17,948 bases of DNA from Bacteroidota bacterium (GTDB lineage: Bacteria; Bacteroidota; Ignavibacteria; Ignavibacteriales; Melioribacteraceae). The notes beneath the pieces are model-generated. The model did not search any database. It was not told where the DNA came from and saw nothing but the letters and a program-made list of their open reading frames with translations. Within the stretch, counting starts at the first letter, position 1, and each line of letters opens with the position of its first letter. The stretch covers positions 1 through 17,948 of the forward strand of contig JAKAHQ010000004.1 in assembly GCA_021814855.1 (NCBI GenBank), read 5' to 3'. Shown piece by piece: positions 6,825 to 14,484 of this stretch. The translations under genes were made by a program, and so were the position numbers.

Positions 6825-8561
6825 TTACTGATTTGGCGGCGCCTGATATAAAATCTTTCCGCCGACAACGGTATACAATACTTTTGTACCGAGTATTTGA
6901 TCGTCGGTGCATGTTAGTAAATTATTTGAGAGAACCACAAAGTCGGCAAGTTTTCCAACTTTTATCGATCCCTTAATATTTTCTTCGAAAGAAGCATAAG
7001 CGCTGTTGATTGTATAAGATTTCAGCGCTTCCATGCGCGTCATTTTCTGATCAGGGAAAAAAGCTGAGCCGTCTTCAAGTTTGCGTGTTACTGAAGCATA
7101 AAAACACTTTATCGGATCGATATCTTCAACCGGCGCGTCTGTACCGTTACAAATGGTAGCCCCGCTGTCGATTAATTTTCTCCACACATAAGCGCCTTCC
7201 TGCACGCGCTGCAGACCGAGTCTTTGAATCACAAACGTTGCGTCGGATGTGCAATGGATTGCCTGCATCGCGGCAATAACTCCAAGTCCGGCAAATCTCG
7301 GTATGTCCTGCTGCGAAAGATCCTGCGCGTGTTCAATCCTCCAGCGCAAATCTTTTTTATCGGGATGTTCTCGAAATATTTTCTCATACAAATCCAGCAC
7401 CTCCCTGTTCCCTTTGTCGCCTATGGCGTGAGTACACATTTGAAATCCCTCGTTAACAGCCAATTCGTCAATTGAATCAAGCATGCTTACCGGCGTAACA
7501 TTTGAGCCCGAAGTGCTCGGCAAATCGGAATACGGCTCGAGCAGCCACGCGCCGCGCGAACCGAGTGCGCCGTCGATGTACTGCTTTATTGACCTTACCT
7601 GTAAATGATTATCACCGTAACCGATCAAAAAATAATTTTTCAGTTTCTTTTTCATCACATCGAGAGAGTCGCCAACCATAACATTTAACCGGATCGGAAT
7701 TTCATTTGAGTCGGCAAGCTGTTTCATTATATCAATTATGTCAAAAGGTTCCCCGGCATCGGTGAATGAAGTAACTCCTTTTTTTAGACATTCACCGGCG
7801 GCAAGACGCATTTGTTCAACATAGTCCGCACGGATTTCATCGGGGGATCTTTTTGCGAGGGTATCATCATAGCATTTTCTAATAAGCTGTTCGGCATTTT
7901 CTTCAAATACGCCAACAGGATTTCCAAGCGAATCTTTAACAATTGTTCCGCCTTCGGGATCAGGTGTATATTTTGTTATTCCCGCAAGCTGCATCGCTTT
8001 GGCATTGGCAATTATTGCGTGTCCGCTTGCATGCGATAGCATAACCGGATTGTTGGGAGTAGCTTTACTCAGTTCGGTATGAATCGGATAGCCGTCAACA
8101 TTCGGCTCCGGTTTTGTATCGAACTTATCCTGACGCCAGCCCCTGCCTATTATCCAATCTCCGTAGGTGCTGTGGTCTGCGGCTCGGGCAACCATTTCAA
8201 TTACCTCGTCCCAATTTTTAGCGGTGCTCAAATCAAGCATTTGTCTAAAATTACCGAGTCCTACAAAATGCGCGTGGCTGTCGTCGAAGCCGGGCATCAT
8301 AAACTTTCCTTTTAGATCAATTACCCGGGTAGAGTCACCGATATATTTTTTGACTTCTCCGTTGGTACCGACCGCAATAATTTTTTCGTTTCTAACCGCT
8401 ACGGCTTCGGCGTAGGGATTTGAATCTTCTACCGTTGCAACTACGCCATTTATAAAAACAATGTCGGCATGATCTTTCACTTCGGGTCCTCCGCAACCAT
8501 TGAAAAGAATTATCAAACAAAAAGAAAAAAACAATACTGCATCAGCCATGGATTTTTTCAT
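6825..8561 (-). CDS. Amidohydrolase-superfamily lipoprotein (YtcJ-like)
   Basis: This is a metal-dependent hydrolase of the amidohydrolase superfamily, YtcJ/exoenzyme-regulatory AepA-like branch; the substrate is unknown. The N-terminal beta domain (DIVFINGVVATVED) is followed by the metal-binding HxH in DSHAHFVG. Then come KQYIDGALGSRGAWL, the later histidines THAIGDKGN and RIEHAQD, and the aspartate of CNGTDAPVED near the C-terminus. I chose the ATG at 8561, giving 578 residues, rather than the upstream in-frame start at 8663. From 8561 the protein starts with a compact signal sequence (MKKSMADAV then FFSFCLIILF) ending in a lipobox-like FNGC with C23. The 34 upstream residues would bury this signal. 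A Bacteroidota-type -7 element also falls between the two starts. It is probably anchored in the envelope and cotranscribed with the downstream deacetylase. The divergent neighbour is a cupin-like gene. Confidence 0.9.
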   Translation of the reverse strand: MKKSMADAVLFFSFCLIILFNGCGGPEVKDHADIVFINGVVATVEDSNPYAEAVAVRNEKIIAVGTNGEVKKYIGDSTRVIDLKGKFMMPGFDDSHAHFVGLGNFRQMLDLSTAKNWDEVIEMVARAADHSTYGDWIIGRGWRQDKFDTKPEPNVDGYPIHTELSKATPNNPVMLSHASGHAIIANAKAMQLAGITKYTPDPEGGTIVKDSLGNPVGVFEENAEQLIRKCYDDTLAKRSPDEIRADYVEQMRLAAGECLKKGVTSFTDAGEPFDIIDIMKQLADSNEIPIRLNVMVGDSLDVMKKKLKNYFLIGYGDNHLQVRSIKQYIDGALGSRGAWLLEPYSDLPSTSGSNVTPVSMLDSIDELAVNEGFQMCTHAIGDKGNREVLDLYEKIFREHPDKKDLRWRIEHAQDLSQQDIPRFAGLGVIAAMQAIHCTSDATFVIQRLGLQRVQEGAYVWRKLIDSGATICNGTDAPVEDIDPIKCFYASVTRKLEDGSAFFPDQKMTRMEALKSYTINSAYASFEENIKGSIKVGKLADFVVLSNNLLTCTDDQILGTKVLYTVVGGKILYQAPPNQ

Positions 8562-8583
8562 CTTAGTACGGTATAATTTTAGG

Positions 8584-8591
8584 CAAATATA
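8584..8591 (-). promoter_or_regulatory. Bacteroidota-type -7 promoter element of the amidohydrolase gene
   Basis: On the minus strand this reads TATATTTG, an exact match to TAnnTTTG. It lies 22 bases before the chosen ATG at 8561, which leaves a short leader. No TTTG -33 box is seen at the right distance, so support is partial. Confidence 0.35.
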
Positions 8592-8683
8592 AAATATTGG
8601 GCGGCTTTTTACTAAGTTTAGATGGAAATAAAATATTTTACCCATAAACGGTTTACCGAACAATCAGCAACAGGAATGCGTCG

Positions 8684-9160
8684 ATGCCTTCACATAACAA
8701 ACAAAAGTCCGCTGAAATAATCGGCAAGCTATCCGCAAACGAAGAAATGAAATCATTAATTGCCGAATTGCAAAATCAATTAAAAAATACTTCGGAACAA
8801 TTCGTTTGGAAAATTTTGGATGCGTACGTGGATGAAGATAACCTCAAAACCGAATTCAAATCCGCATGGATTTTTGTTCTTAGAAAAGATACGCCGTCGC
8901 AAGCGCACTATTATCCGAACAGTACACAATATACGGCAATGATTGAGGGCGAAGCAACATGTGAAATCGGCGGAGAAAAAATATCGCTTGTCAAATTTGA
9001 TCCTTCAAGACCGGACACTATTTATGTAATTGATAAAGCCGTGCCTCATGAATTTTTCCCTGCGAAAAGAGATTTGGTTGTTCTATCTCTTCATACCGTA
9101 AATGCGGAAGAGCTTATCGAGATCAATTGTTCGGGCAGCAAAGAAAGAAAATACACGTAA
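8684..9160 (+). CDS. Cupin-like protein of unknown function
   Basis: The product has 158 residues and no signal peptide, so it is probably cytosolic. An N-terminal helical part (about 1-60) precedes a short beta-rich domain that fits a single cupin barrel. Its parts are a first strand block (SAWIFVLRKDTPSQAHYYPN), TQYTAMIEGEATCEIGGEK resembling the first cupin motif, and a second motif with PHEFFPAKRDLVVLSLH. Candidate metal ligands are H76 (QAHYYP) and the later histidines in VPHEFF and LSLHTV. The usual HxH pair is not clean, so metal binding is uncertain. Single-domain cupins are often small-molecule isomerases, dioxygenases or sensors, and none can be chosen here. The ATG is supported by AGGA 8 bases upstream. 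It is divergent from the amidohydrolase and convergent with the EamA gene. Confidence 0.75.
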   Translation: MPSHNKQKSAEIIGKLSANEEMKSLIAELQNQLKNTSEQFVWKILDAYVDEDNLKTEFKSAWIFVLRKDTPSQAHYYPNSTQYTAMIEGEATCEIGGEKISLVKFDPSRPDTIYVIDKAVPHEFFPAKRDLVVLSLHTVNAEELIEINCSGSKERKYT

Positions 9161-9225
9161 TCAAGAAATGATTTATCGGGAAGGCTTGTATAAAACTTTT
9201 TTTTGCATCGAGGCTTTTAAAAAAT

Positions 9226-10125
9226 TCATTTTCTGTTGACAAGAAAAACACCGCCAATAATTATCACGCCGCTTAACAATGTAAGGACCGTCACTTTTTC
9301 GCCAAGCATCAGCCATGCGCCGAAAAAAGTAACGAAGGGTTCTATGTAAAGAAACGCTCCTACTCTTGATGTGCTCATTTCGCTCAATGCCTGAGCCCAT
9401 AAAGCGTATGCGGCTCCCGAACAGAATATTCCTAAGAACAAAATTGAAAACCAACCGCCTGCGGATAATTTTATAAGTAAGGATATATTCTGATGGGTGA
9501 CGGTAAACGGTGAAATTAAAACGGCGACAAACACAAAAAGGTAAAGCGTGGTCATCACCGGCGAATAATGAAATGTAATTTTTTTGTTCACAAGCGAGAA
9601 TATTGACCAGGTAACCGAGCTGGCTACAATTAAAATATCTCCCTCGTTTTTAATAAAGTCGATTGAAGAGAAATCTCCTTTACTAACAAGTATTAACAAT
9701 CCGATGAAAGCAACAACAATTCCCACTGTTTGTGTGACTGAGATTTTTTCTTTGAAAAAAATCATTCCGAGTATTACCATGAAGACGGGCGTAATGCCGA
9801 TTATCCAGCCGGTATGTGAAGCGGTTGTCCATTGCAGGCCGGTTACTTGAATCCATAAATGAAAACAGGCAATAGCCGCAAGAAGTAAAATCCGGCCGTG
9901 GTCCCGCCAGTTGACGGCAAAACTGTTTTTCTGTTTTAAAGCCACCGCCGTTAGAAATGCTATTCCCAACAACTGGCGTACAAAAACTATTAATACGGGC
10001 GGTATTTCTCTAAGCACATCTTTTGTGGCAATAAAAGAAAAGCCCCAAACAATTACGGCAAAGAGCGGTTTCCAAATTATTTTGATTTTCGATTTACGGT
10101 TATGAATAGAAAAATCTCGAATCAT
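9226..10125 (-). CDS. EamA/DMT-family transporter
   Basis: This is an inner-membrane transporter of the drug/metabolite transporter superfamily (10-helix EamA type). Members export amino acids, metabolites or nucleotide-sugar-type compounds; the substrate cannot be predicted. After a basic N-terminus (HNRKSKIK), hydrophobic segments recur through the 299 residues. Examples are PLFAVIVWGFSFIATK at about 19-34, GWIIGITPVFMVILGMIFF and VGIVVAFIGLLILV, and GAFLYIEPFVTFFGAWLMLG followed by LTLLSGVIIIGGVFLV at the end. The two halves show the EamA internal duplication, with a conserved Glu in each C-terminal pair (FFKEKIS and MLGEKVT). The start codon overlaps the truA stop by one base (TAATG), which suggests translational coupling. 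The gene is last in the vapBC-truA-eamA run. Confidence 0.93.
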   Translation of the reverse strand: MIRDFSIHNRKSKIKIIWKPLFAVIVWGFSFIATKDVLREIPPVLIVFVRQLLGIAFLTAVALKQKNSFAVNWRDHGRILLLAAIACFHLWIQVTGLQWTTASHTGWIIGITPVFMVILGMIFFKEKISVTQTVGIVVAFIGLLILVSKGDFSSIDFIKNEGDILIVASSVTWSIFSLVNKKITFHYSPVMTTLYLFVFVAVLISPFTVTHQNISLLIKLSAGGWFSILFLGIFCSGAAYALWAQALSEMSTSRVGAFLYIEPFVTFFGAWLMLGEKVTVLTLLSGVIIIGGVFLVNRK

Positions 10126-10928
10126 TACTTCAATCTCCGCTTGGAGTATGAATTGATTTCAATCAAAGAGTGAAATTCAATTTCGGGTTTCTCTCCTTCA
10201 TAGATAACTCTTGCGAGAAATAGGCCGGACGGCGGCGCGGTATAATTTGCCGGGGTGGGAGAATTGTGTTCGAGAAAATAAATTAAATCTTTCTCGGCAA
10301 GTTTTCCCCTGCCGATCTCAGCGAGCACACCCACCATTCTTCTAACTTGTTTCCATAGGAAATGCGAGCCTGTAATTCTAATTAATATTAGGTCGCCTTC
10401 TTCCTTCATCTGAATGCCTTCGATAAGAACCTTTGTGGATTTTTCTGTATCGTCTTTATCGGCGAAGGAAATAAAATCGTGCATACCGATAAAATGTTTT
10501 GCCGCTTTGCTCATTCTTTCAAAATTCAGTTCGTCTTTTATCCACCAGACAAACGGTTTGCCAAACGCCGTTCTTCTTCGGGAAATTTGATAAATATAAC
10601 TCCTCCTTATCGCATCATGGCGCGCGTGAAATTTGGGATGCGTTTTTTCAACTTCAAGAACGGAAATGTCGGCAGGAAGTTCGTCGTTGAGTTTCATGCG
10701 AATAATTTCCGGCGCAATCATTGTTTTCACATCCAGATGCGCTACCTGGCAAAGAGCATGAACACCCGCGTCGGTTCTGCCCGAACCGTAAATTTCCATA
10801 CGCTCACCTTTAAATATTTTTTCGGCAGCTTCGTAAAGCTTGCCTTGAACCGACTTGCTGTTCTTTTGCATTTGCCAGCCGCTGTAACGCGTGCCTTCGT
10901 ATTCGATATATAATTTAAAACGGGCCAT
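10125..10928 (-). CDS. truA: tRNA pseudouridine synthase A
   Basis: TruA converts uridines 38-40 of the tRNA anticodon arm to pseudouridine. The catalytic aspartate is D53 in SGRTDAGVHALCQVAH. Other family hallmarks are the N-terminal YEGTRYSGWQMQ, ARHDAIRRSYIYQI (about 102-115), HDFISFADKD (about 150-159), the C-terminal ITGSHFLWKQVRRMVGVLAEIG and PPSGLFLARVIY. The length of 267 residues is normal. The ATG at 10928 starts directly at the first strand (MARFKLYIEYEG). The gene is 39 bases downstream of the vapC-type gene and overlaps the transporter gene by 1 base. Housekeeping genes behind a toxin-antitoxin pair may share its promoter, but that is inference. Confidence 0.98.
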   Translation of the reverse strand: MARFKLYIEYEGTRYSGWQMQKNSKSVQGKLYEAAEKIFKGERMEIYGSGRTDAGVHALCQVAHLDVKTMIAPEIIRMKLNDELPADISVLEVEKTHPKFHARHDAIRRSYIYQISRRRTAFGKPFVWWIKDELNFERMSKAAKHFIGMHDFISFADKDDTEKSTKVLIEGIQMKEEGDLILIRITGSHFLWKQVRRMVGVLAEIGRGKLAEKDLIYFLEHNSPTPANYTAPPSGLFLARVIYEGEKPEIEFHSLIEINSYSKRRLK

Positions 10929-10967
10929 TATAATTCTTTAATTTTCAAACAAGACTTTCAGGCTATC

Positions 10968-11366
10968 TTAAAGCCAGGTGATTTTTATTTCTCCTTCCAG
11001 AGCTTTAAACTCTTTATTTCCCGTAACAAGGATTGCTTTTTTTTCTTTTGCCAAAGCCGCGGCAAAGGTGTCTGCATACGACATTTTATTATATGCTTTA
11101 TAGTACGCCGCGTACAGTGTCAATTCTTTGTTTGCTTCAACAATCGTAATTGGATAACGGGCGAATGTATTTTTATATAACTCTGCCCTCTCTTTTCCTC
11201 CTTCTCTCTGGGCGATGTAATACCTCTCGCCCCAATTTATTACGGACAAGTAAACCTCGGCTTCATCGTTTAACGCCTTTTTCAATATTTCTCCGACTTC
11301 ATTTACACCTCTTTCATTTTCCGCGTATTCAAGGAGAGAAAAACTATCGAGCACATAACGCTTCAT
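10968..11366 (-). CDS. vapC: VapC-type PIN-domain toxin/endoribonuclease
   Basis: PIN-domain toxins of type II toxin-antitoxin systems cleave RNA with a Mg-dependent acidic centre. The 132-residue protein has the expected acidic residues D7 (YVLDSFSLLEY), E47 (SVINWGERYY) and D99 (MSYADTFAAALA). The fourth position, usually Asp in TGDxEF, is N117 here (VTGNKEF), with a Glu two residues on. Activity may be kept, since this position varies among PIN domains, but it is worth noting. Its ATG overlaps the antitoxin stop by 4 bases (ATGA), the typical arrangement of antitoxin before toxin. The hydrophobic C-terminus (ITWL) is normal. The family name vapC is used in a broad sense; target RNA is unknown. 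Confidence 0.9.
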   Translation of the reverse strand: MKRYVLDSFSLLEYAENERGVNEVGEILKKALNDEAEVYLSVINWGERYYIAQREGGKERAELYKNTFARYPITIVEANKELTLYAAYYKAYNKMSYADTFAAALAKEKKAILVTGNKEFKALEGEIKITWL

Positions 11367-11593
11367 AATTCACGCTCTTTCTTTTTTTCTTCCATAAGGG
11401 CTTTTAAGAGTTTTCCACCCGTTCCTAAAAATCCTTTATTTGCTTTGATTAATTCCGATGTAATTGGGATCATTTTTATTCCATCCTTTTCCTCATATAA
11501 ATTAACCATGGTTCCCGGTTTTATGCCGAATTTCCTGCGAAGTTTTGAGGGAATCACTAATTGGCCTTTTGTTGTTACAGATGCTACTTCCAT
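11363..11593 (-). CDS. vapB: AbrB/MazE-type (VapB) antitoxin
   Basis: This small protein, 76 residues from the chosen start, has an N-terminal SpoVT/AbrB swapped-hairpin DNA-binding domain (VTTKGQLVIPSKLRRKFGIK, then PGTMVNLYEEKDGIKMIP). The C-terminal tail is basic and helical (GGKLLKALMEEKKKEREL) and would wrap the toxin. I prefer the ATG at 11593 over the in-frame start at 11623. The former has GGGAAG directly upstream and begins at the domain, as in relatives. As in other systems of this kind, the antitoxin probably binds its own promoter, perhaps at the inverted repeat upstream. The last 4 bases overlap the toxin gene. Confidence 0.9.
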   Translation of the reverse strand: MEVASVTTKGQLVIPSKLRRKFGIKPGTMVNLYEEKDGIKMIPITSELIKANKGFLGTGGKLLKALMEEKKKEREL

Positions 11594-11609
11594 AATCTTC
11601 CCTTTCGTT

Positions 11610-11647
11610 TTACTTTCAATCAAAAGTTATACTATTTATAAAAGTAA
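11610..11647. promoter_or_regulatory. Candidate operator of the vapBC-type operon
   Basis: A perfect 7-bp inverted repeat, TTACTTT (11610-11616) and AAAGTAA (11641-11647), is separated by 24 bases. It lies 17 bases upstream of the antitoxin start. The centre is AT-rich and could hold the promoter. Autoregulation by an AbrB-type antitoxin is common, but the long spacer and AT-rich sequence mean this could be chance. Confidence 0.3.
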
Positions 11648-11725
11648 GTAAAGCGTTTAATGTAAGACATTTCGAATTATGCGGACTCCGACCAATTATT
11701 TCGGTTTTGAATTTAAAAATTACAC

Positions 11726-12643
11726 TTAGGGCCGGTACAAAAAATTCAGCTCTTTCTGCAGCAAGCTAACTTTAAGCGGTATCTTTCCTATCATTTCACC
11801 GTCGGCTTCTATCAAGCATTCCTTACCGATCGGCTCTATATAACAGCTCTCTACCTCGCGGTACAAAACGCCCGGATGCTGAATTAGTATTCCCTTTCTT
11901 ATCTTTGAAAGATTTTTAAGGTAATCAAACAAACTGACTTCTCCGGCAAGCGTAATGGCTATTTTGCCGTCGTCAAGTACGGCGTGGGGCGCTATGCATA
12001 ATCCGCTGCCGAAATATTTTGCATTTGCAAGACAAAGAATTAAAACGCTGCCCGACCAATTAAATTCCGACGACGATATTTTAATTTTTTTTCTCTGATA
12101 ACTTAAAAATGTATTTAGCGTTGCGGCAAAGAAGGAAAGATTCGGCCCGTAAGTTTTGTTGCCTTCGTTAACCTTTTTTGCCACTTCAGCGCCCAAGCCA
12201 ACATCGGTTATGTTGATAAAGTATCTAAGCGCATCTTGCCCGTTTATAGTTTTATATTCAAGTCTGCCTATATCGATTGGCTTGGAGTTCTGCGCGTCAA
12301 TCAGTTCTTTAAGTTTGGAAATACTTTTCGAAAGTTTTAGCGTCCTTGCAAAGTCGTTTCCACTGCCGACCGGCAAAAGTCCTACAGAAAGATCGTCTCT
12401 TTTATTTTTCGGAACGCGCATAATACCGTTCACCACTTCATGCATTGTCCCGTCGCCGCCAACCGCAATTAGAAAATCCGTTCCTTCAACAATTGCTTCC
12501 TCGGCAAGGTCTTCCGCTTCTCTATTCGATTTGGTCGCTTTGAAAACAATCTTATAATCCTTAGAGAAATGTTTTGCGGCTTCGTGTTCAAGTTTATATT
12601 TGTTGAGATGGAGACCGTGGGCGACGAAAGAGATTTTTTTCAA
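11726..12643 (-). CDS. Diacylglycerol kinase-family lipid kinase (DgkB/YegS-like)
   Basis: This is an ATP-dependent lipid kinase of the DAGK catalytic-domain family, which phosphorylates diacylglycerol or related lipids at the cytoplasmic face of the membrane. The signature GGDGT is at residues 62-66 (IAVGGDGTMHEVVNG), and LLPVGSGNDFARTL follows near 89-102. The C-terminal beta domain contains the typical LCLANAKYFGSGLCIAP and ends in EADGEMIGKIPLKVSLL. The length of 305 residues is normal. The start appears to be TTG at 12643. There is no ATG before the conserved region, and an in-frame stop lies 27 bases upstream. GGA 9 bases upstream is a weak ribosome-binding site. It is 82 bases downstream of the pab cluster and may be transcribed with it. 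Confidence 0.93.
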   Translation of the reverse strand: MKKISFVAHGLHLNKYKLEHEAAKHFSKDYKIVFKATKSNREAEDLAEEAIVEGTDFLIAVGGDGTMHEVVNGIMRVPKNKRDDLSVGLLPVGSGNDFARTLKLSKSISKLKELIDAQNSKPIDIGRLEYKTINGQDALRYFINITDVGLGAEVAKKVNEGNKTYGPNLSFFAATLNTFLSYQRKKIKISSSEFNWSGSVLILCLANAKYFGSGLCIAPHAVLDDGKIAITLAGEVSLFDYLKNLSKIRKGILIQHPGVLYREVESCYIEPIGKECLIEADGEMIGKIPLKVSLLQKELNFLYRP

Positions 12644-12725
12644 ATTAATAATTCCGCAAAAATATTTTTATTCGGGAAGTAATATAATCTTCATCAAAAT
12701 TAAACGGCAGAAATAATTTGTATGA

Positions 12726-13337
12726 TTATATTGCCGGCTTTACATCCTTAGTTAAGAAAGTCGGGGCGGTTTCGAAATCGAGCATGGCATTTATCAATTT
12801 TACTTTTTCATAATTATAAAATTCATTCTCCGAGATATCTTTCTCAAATATAATTCCGTCCCTCAACAATTCCGCTCTTTTAGTTCCCGTCAAGAGTGGA
12901 AACTTTGGTGTATACCAAATGTCTCCGTCCGATAAAACAATGTTTGAGAAAAACGAATCCGTCACGCGGTTATTCTTAACAATTATAACCGCGTCGCTGG
13001 CGCCGCAGTTATTTTCTTCGAGCAGTTTATCAAAAACCGTCCTGTCGTTATACTTGTAAGAATAGTCAATACTATCGCAGCGTACGAGTTTGAGAGTAAT
13101 AATTTTTCGGGGTTTATATTCGCTCCATTCGATGCTATTAATTTCCCTTCCGTAAGTTATTCTGCATTTGTACAATCCTTTAGCGGCAAATTCCGGAACA
13201 ACAAGAAATTTAACCGGATCAAATTTCTCGCTCAGACCAAACAAATCTTTCCGCGCTTTATTCATGCGCTCGGCGTGAAGGTCTGTGTTAAATAATTTCC
13301 CATCAAGTACTTTAATTGCTTCAGTTAATAGGCACAT
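12726..13337 (-). CDS. pabC: Class IV aminotransferase, probable 4-amino-4-deoxychorismate lyase (PabC-like)
   Basis: This PLP-fold protein of the branched-chain aminotransferase/ADC lyase family would release pyruvate from 4-amino-4-deoxychorismate to give 4-aminobenzoate for folate. The likely PLP lysine is K95 (SYKYNDRTVFDKLL). Later motifs are SDAVIIVKNNRVTDSFFSNI (about 114-133), where D replaces the Glu common in larger members, and the end motif PLLTGTKRAELL (about 147-158). At 203 residues it is shorter than the roughly 270 of E. coli PabC and matches the small form found beside or fused to PabB in Bacteroidota-like genomes. Its start overlaps the pabB end by 17 bases, so the two proteins are almost certainly made together. 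That context, more than motifs, supports the lyase call over a general aminotransferase. Confidence 0.85.
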   Translation of the reverse strand: MCLLTEAIKVLDGKLFNTDLHAERMNKARKDLFGLSEKFDPVKFLVVPEFAAKGLYKCRITYGREINSIEWSEYKPRKIITLKLVRCDSIDYSYKYNDRTVFDKLLEENNCGASDAVIIVKNNRVTDSFFSNIVLSDGDIWYTPKFPLLTGTKRAELLRDGIIFEKDISENEFYNYEKVKLINAMLDFETAPTFLTKDVKPAI

Positions 13338-14295
13338 ATACTTTATCGATTAATTCTTGGTATTCCAATTCCACGCTGCTTTGGTAAGTAATTCCGCCGC
13401 CGCTTCTAAAGTATAATTGTCCCCCTACGTTTTCGATAAATCGAATCATCACGGCGCTTTCCAAATTTTTGCCGTCGAATATACCGAATACTCCGGTATA
13501 ATAATTACGCGGACCTTCTTCAACTTCTTTGATGATGTCAAGTGTTTTCTTTTTCGGCGCTCCGCTTATTGACCCTGCTGGAAGGAGCGTAAACAAAATT
13601 TCTCCGAGTTTTTTGCGGTAATCGCCGGACAGTTGACCGCTTATTTGCGAGCTTACCTGCAGCAGCTGCTTATCATGGGTTGCAATTTTTTCCACATAAC
13701 GAAATTTATCAACCGCAACATTTTTTGCCACCATGCTCAAATCGTTGCGTATTAAATCCACAATCGTATTGTGTTCGGCAATCTCTTTCTGATCGTTCAA
13801 AATAATTGCCTCTGCGTTTTCAATTCCGGCATCAATTGTGCCTTTCATCGGAAAGGAAAACATTTTTCCCTTCTCAATTCTTACAAAAGGTTCCGGCGAG
13901 AATAAAACAAATTTGTCTCTATACAGCAGCTTATACTTTGCCCTGCTTAGAAGAAAAATATCCGTCATGGTTAAACTGGTTTCAATCCTGGTTGGAAAAG
14001 TAAGGTTAAGAAGATAAGTGTTGCCGGCACTCAGGTGATGCTGAACAGTATTAAATGCCGTGGCATATATTTCTTTATCAACAGGATACTTTTTAAAGAT
14101 AAAATTATTGTTGATTTTCTTGGGGGAGGGAGAATTTTCTAAATTTCCGATGCAATAAAAGATTTCCGCTTTGTCAATTTCATTAAGTCGAAACACAAGC
14201 GGTTTATTCATCTCGAAATCAATTATAAAGAGAAACGGTTCTCCGCATGCACCTAAAGAATTCATCTTTTCTAATGCATTAACGCGTTCGCTCAT
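13321..14295 (-). CDS. pabB: Aminodeoxychorismate synthase component I
   Basis: PabB aminates chorismate to 4-amino-4-deoxychorismate. It is a short chorismate-binding-domain protein of 324 residues, lacking the longer N-terminal region of E. coli PabB (about 450). The nucleophilic lysine that separates PabB from TrpE is present as K151 in SFPMKGTIDAG. Further chorismate-binding motifs are EHNTIVDLIRNDLSMVAKNV (about 173-192), LLPAGSISGAPKKKTLDII and NYYTGVFGIFDG, and the C-terminal FRSGGGITYQSS. The gene starts immediately after the stop of the small zinc-ribbon gene (TAAATG, no gap). It overlaps the next gene by 17 bases. No glutamine amidotransferase (PabA) gene is in the window, so ammonia must come from a PabA/TrpG encoded elsewhere, or be used free. 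Confidence 0.95.
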   Translation of the reverse strand: MSERVNALEKMNSLGACGEPFLFIIDFEMNKPLVFRLNEIDKAEIFYCIGNLENSPSPKKINNNFIFKKYPVDKEIYATAFNTVQHHLSAGNTYLLNLTFPTRIETSLTMTDIFLLSRAKYKLLYRDKFVLFSPEPFVRIEKGKMFSFPMKGTIDAGIENAEAIILNDQKEIAEHNTIVDLIRNDLSMVAKNVAVDKFRYVEKIATHDKQLLQVSSQISGQLSGDYRKKLGEILFTLLPAGSISGAPKKKTLDIIKEVEEGPRNYYTGVFGIFDGKNLESAVMIRFIENVGGQLYFRSGGGITYQSSVELEYQELIDKVYVPIN

Positions 14296-14484
14296 TTACG
14301 AATTCTTTCTTTCGCGTTCAAACGTCTGTCCGCATACATGACAGATAAATAGTGAGTCTTTTGAAATTTCACTTTTTTGATCAACAGGGATGACCGTCTT
14401 GCTTCCGCAGTAAGGACAACAGATTTTTTCTTCACCATTTGGCAAAGCGCATGCTTTATTATTTTTTTCTTCCACTGGATTCAT
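14296..14484 (-). CDS. Small zinc-ribbon protein of unknown function
   Basis: This 62-residue protein carries two CxxC pairs, CPYCGS (about 23-28) and CHVCGQTF (about 48-55), spaced as in a zinc ribbon. A first extra cysteine pair lies at C12 and C22. The tail is charged (ERERKNS). It is soluble and has no enzyme domain. The stop codon touches the pabB start codon, so it is the first gene of the zinc ribbon-pabB-pabC cluster. The start at 14484 has an AGG-type site (CAGGTAAA). I do not recognise a named family. It may be only a small structural or nucleic-acid-binding protein coupled to pabB translation. Confidence 0.75.
   Translation of the reverse strand: MNPVEEKNNKACALPNGEEKICCPYCGSKTVIPVDQKSEISKDSLFICHVCGQTFERERKNS

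Noticed and set aside
9173..9454. Minus-strand frame of 93 codons overlapping the EamA gene
   Set aside because: It overlaps the clear transporter frame and shows no domain.
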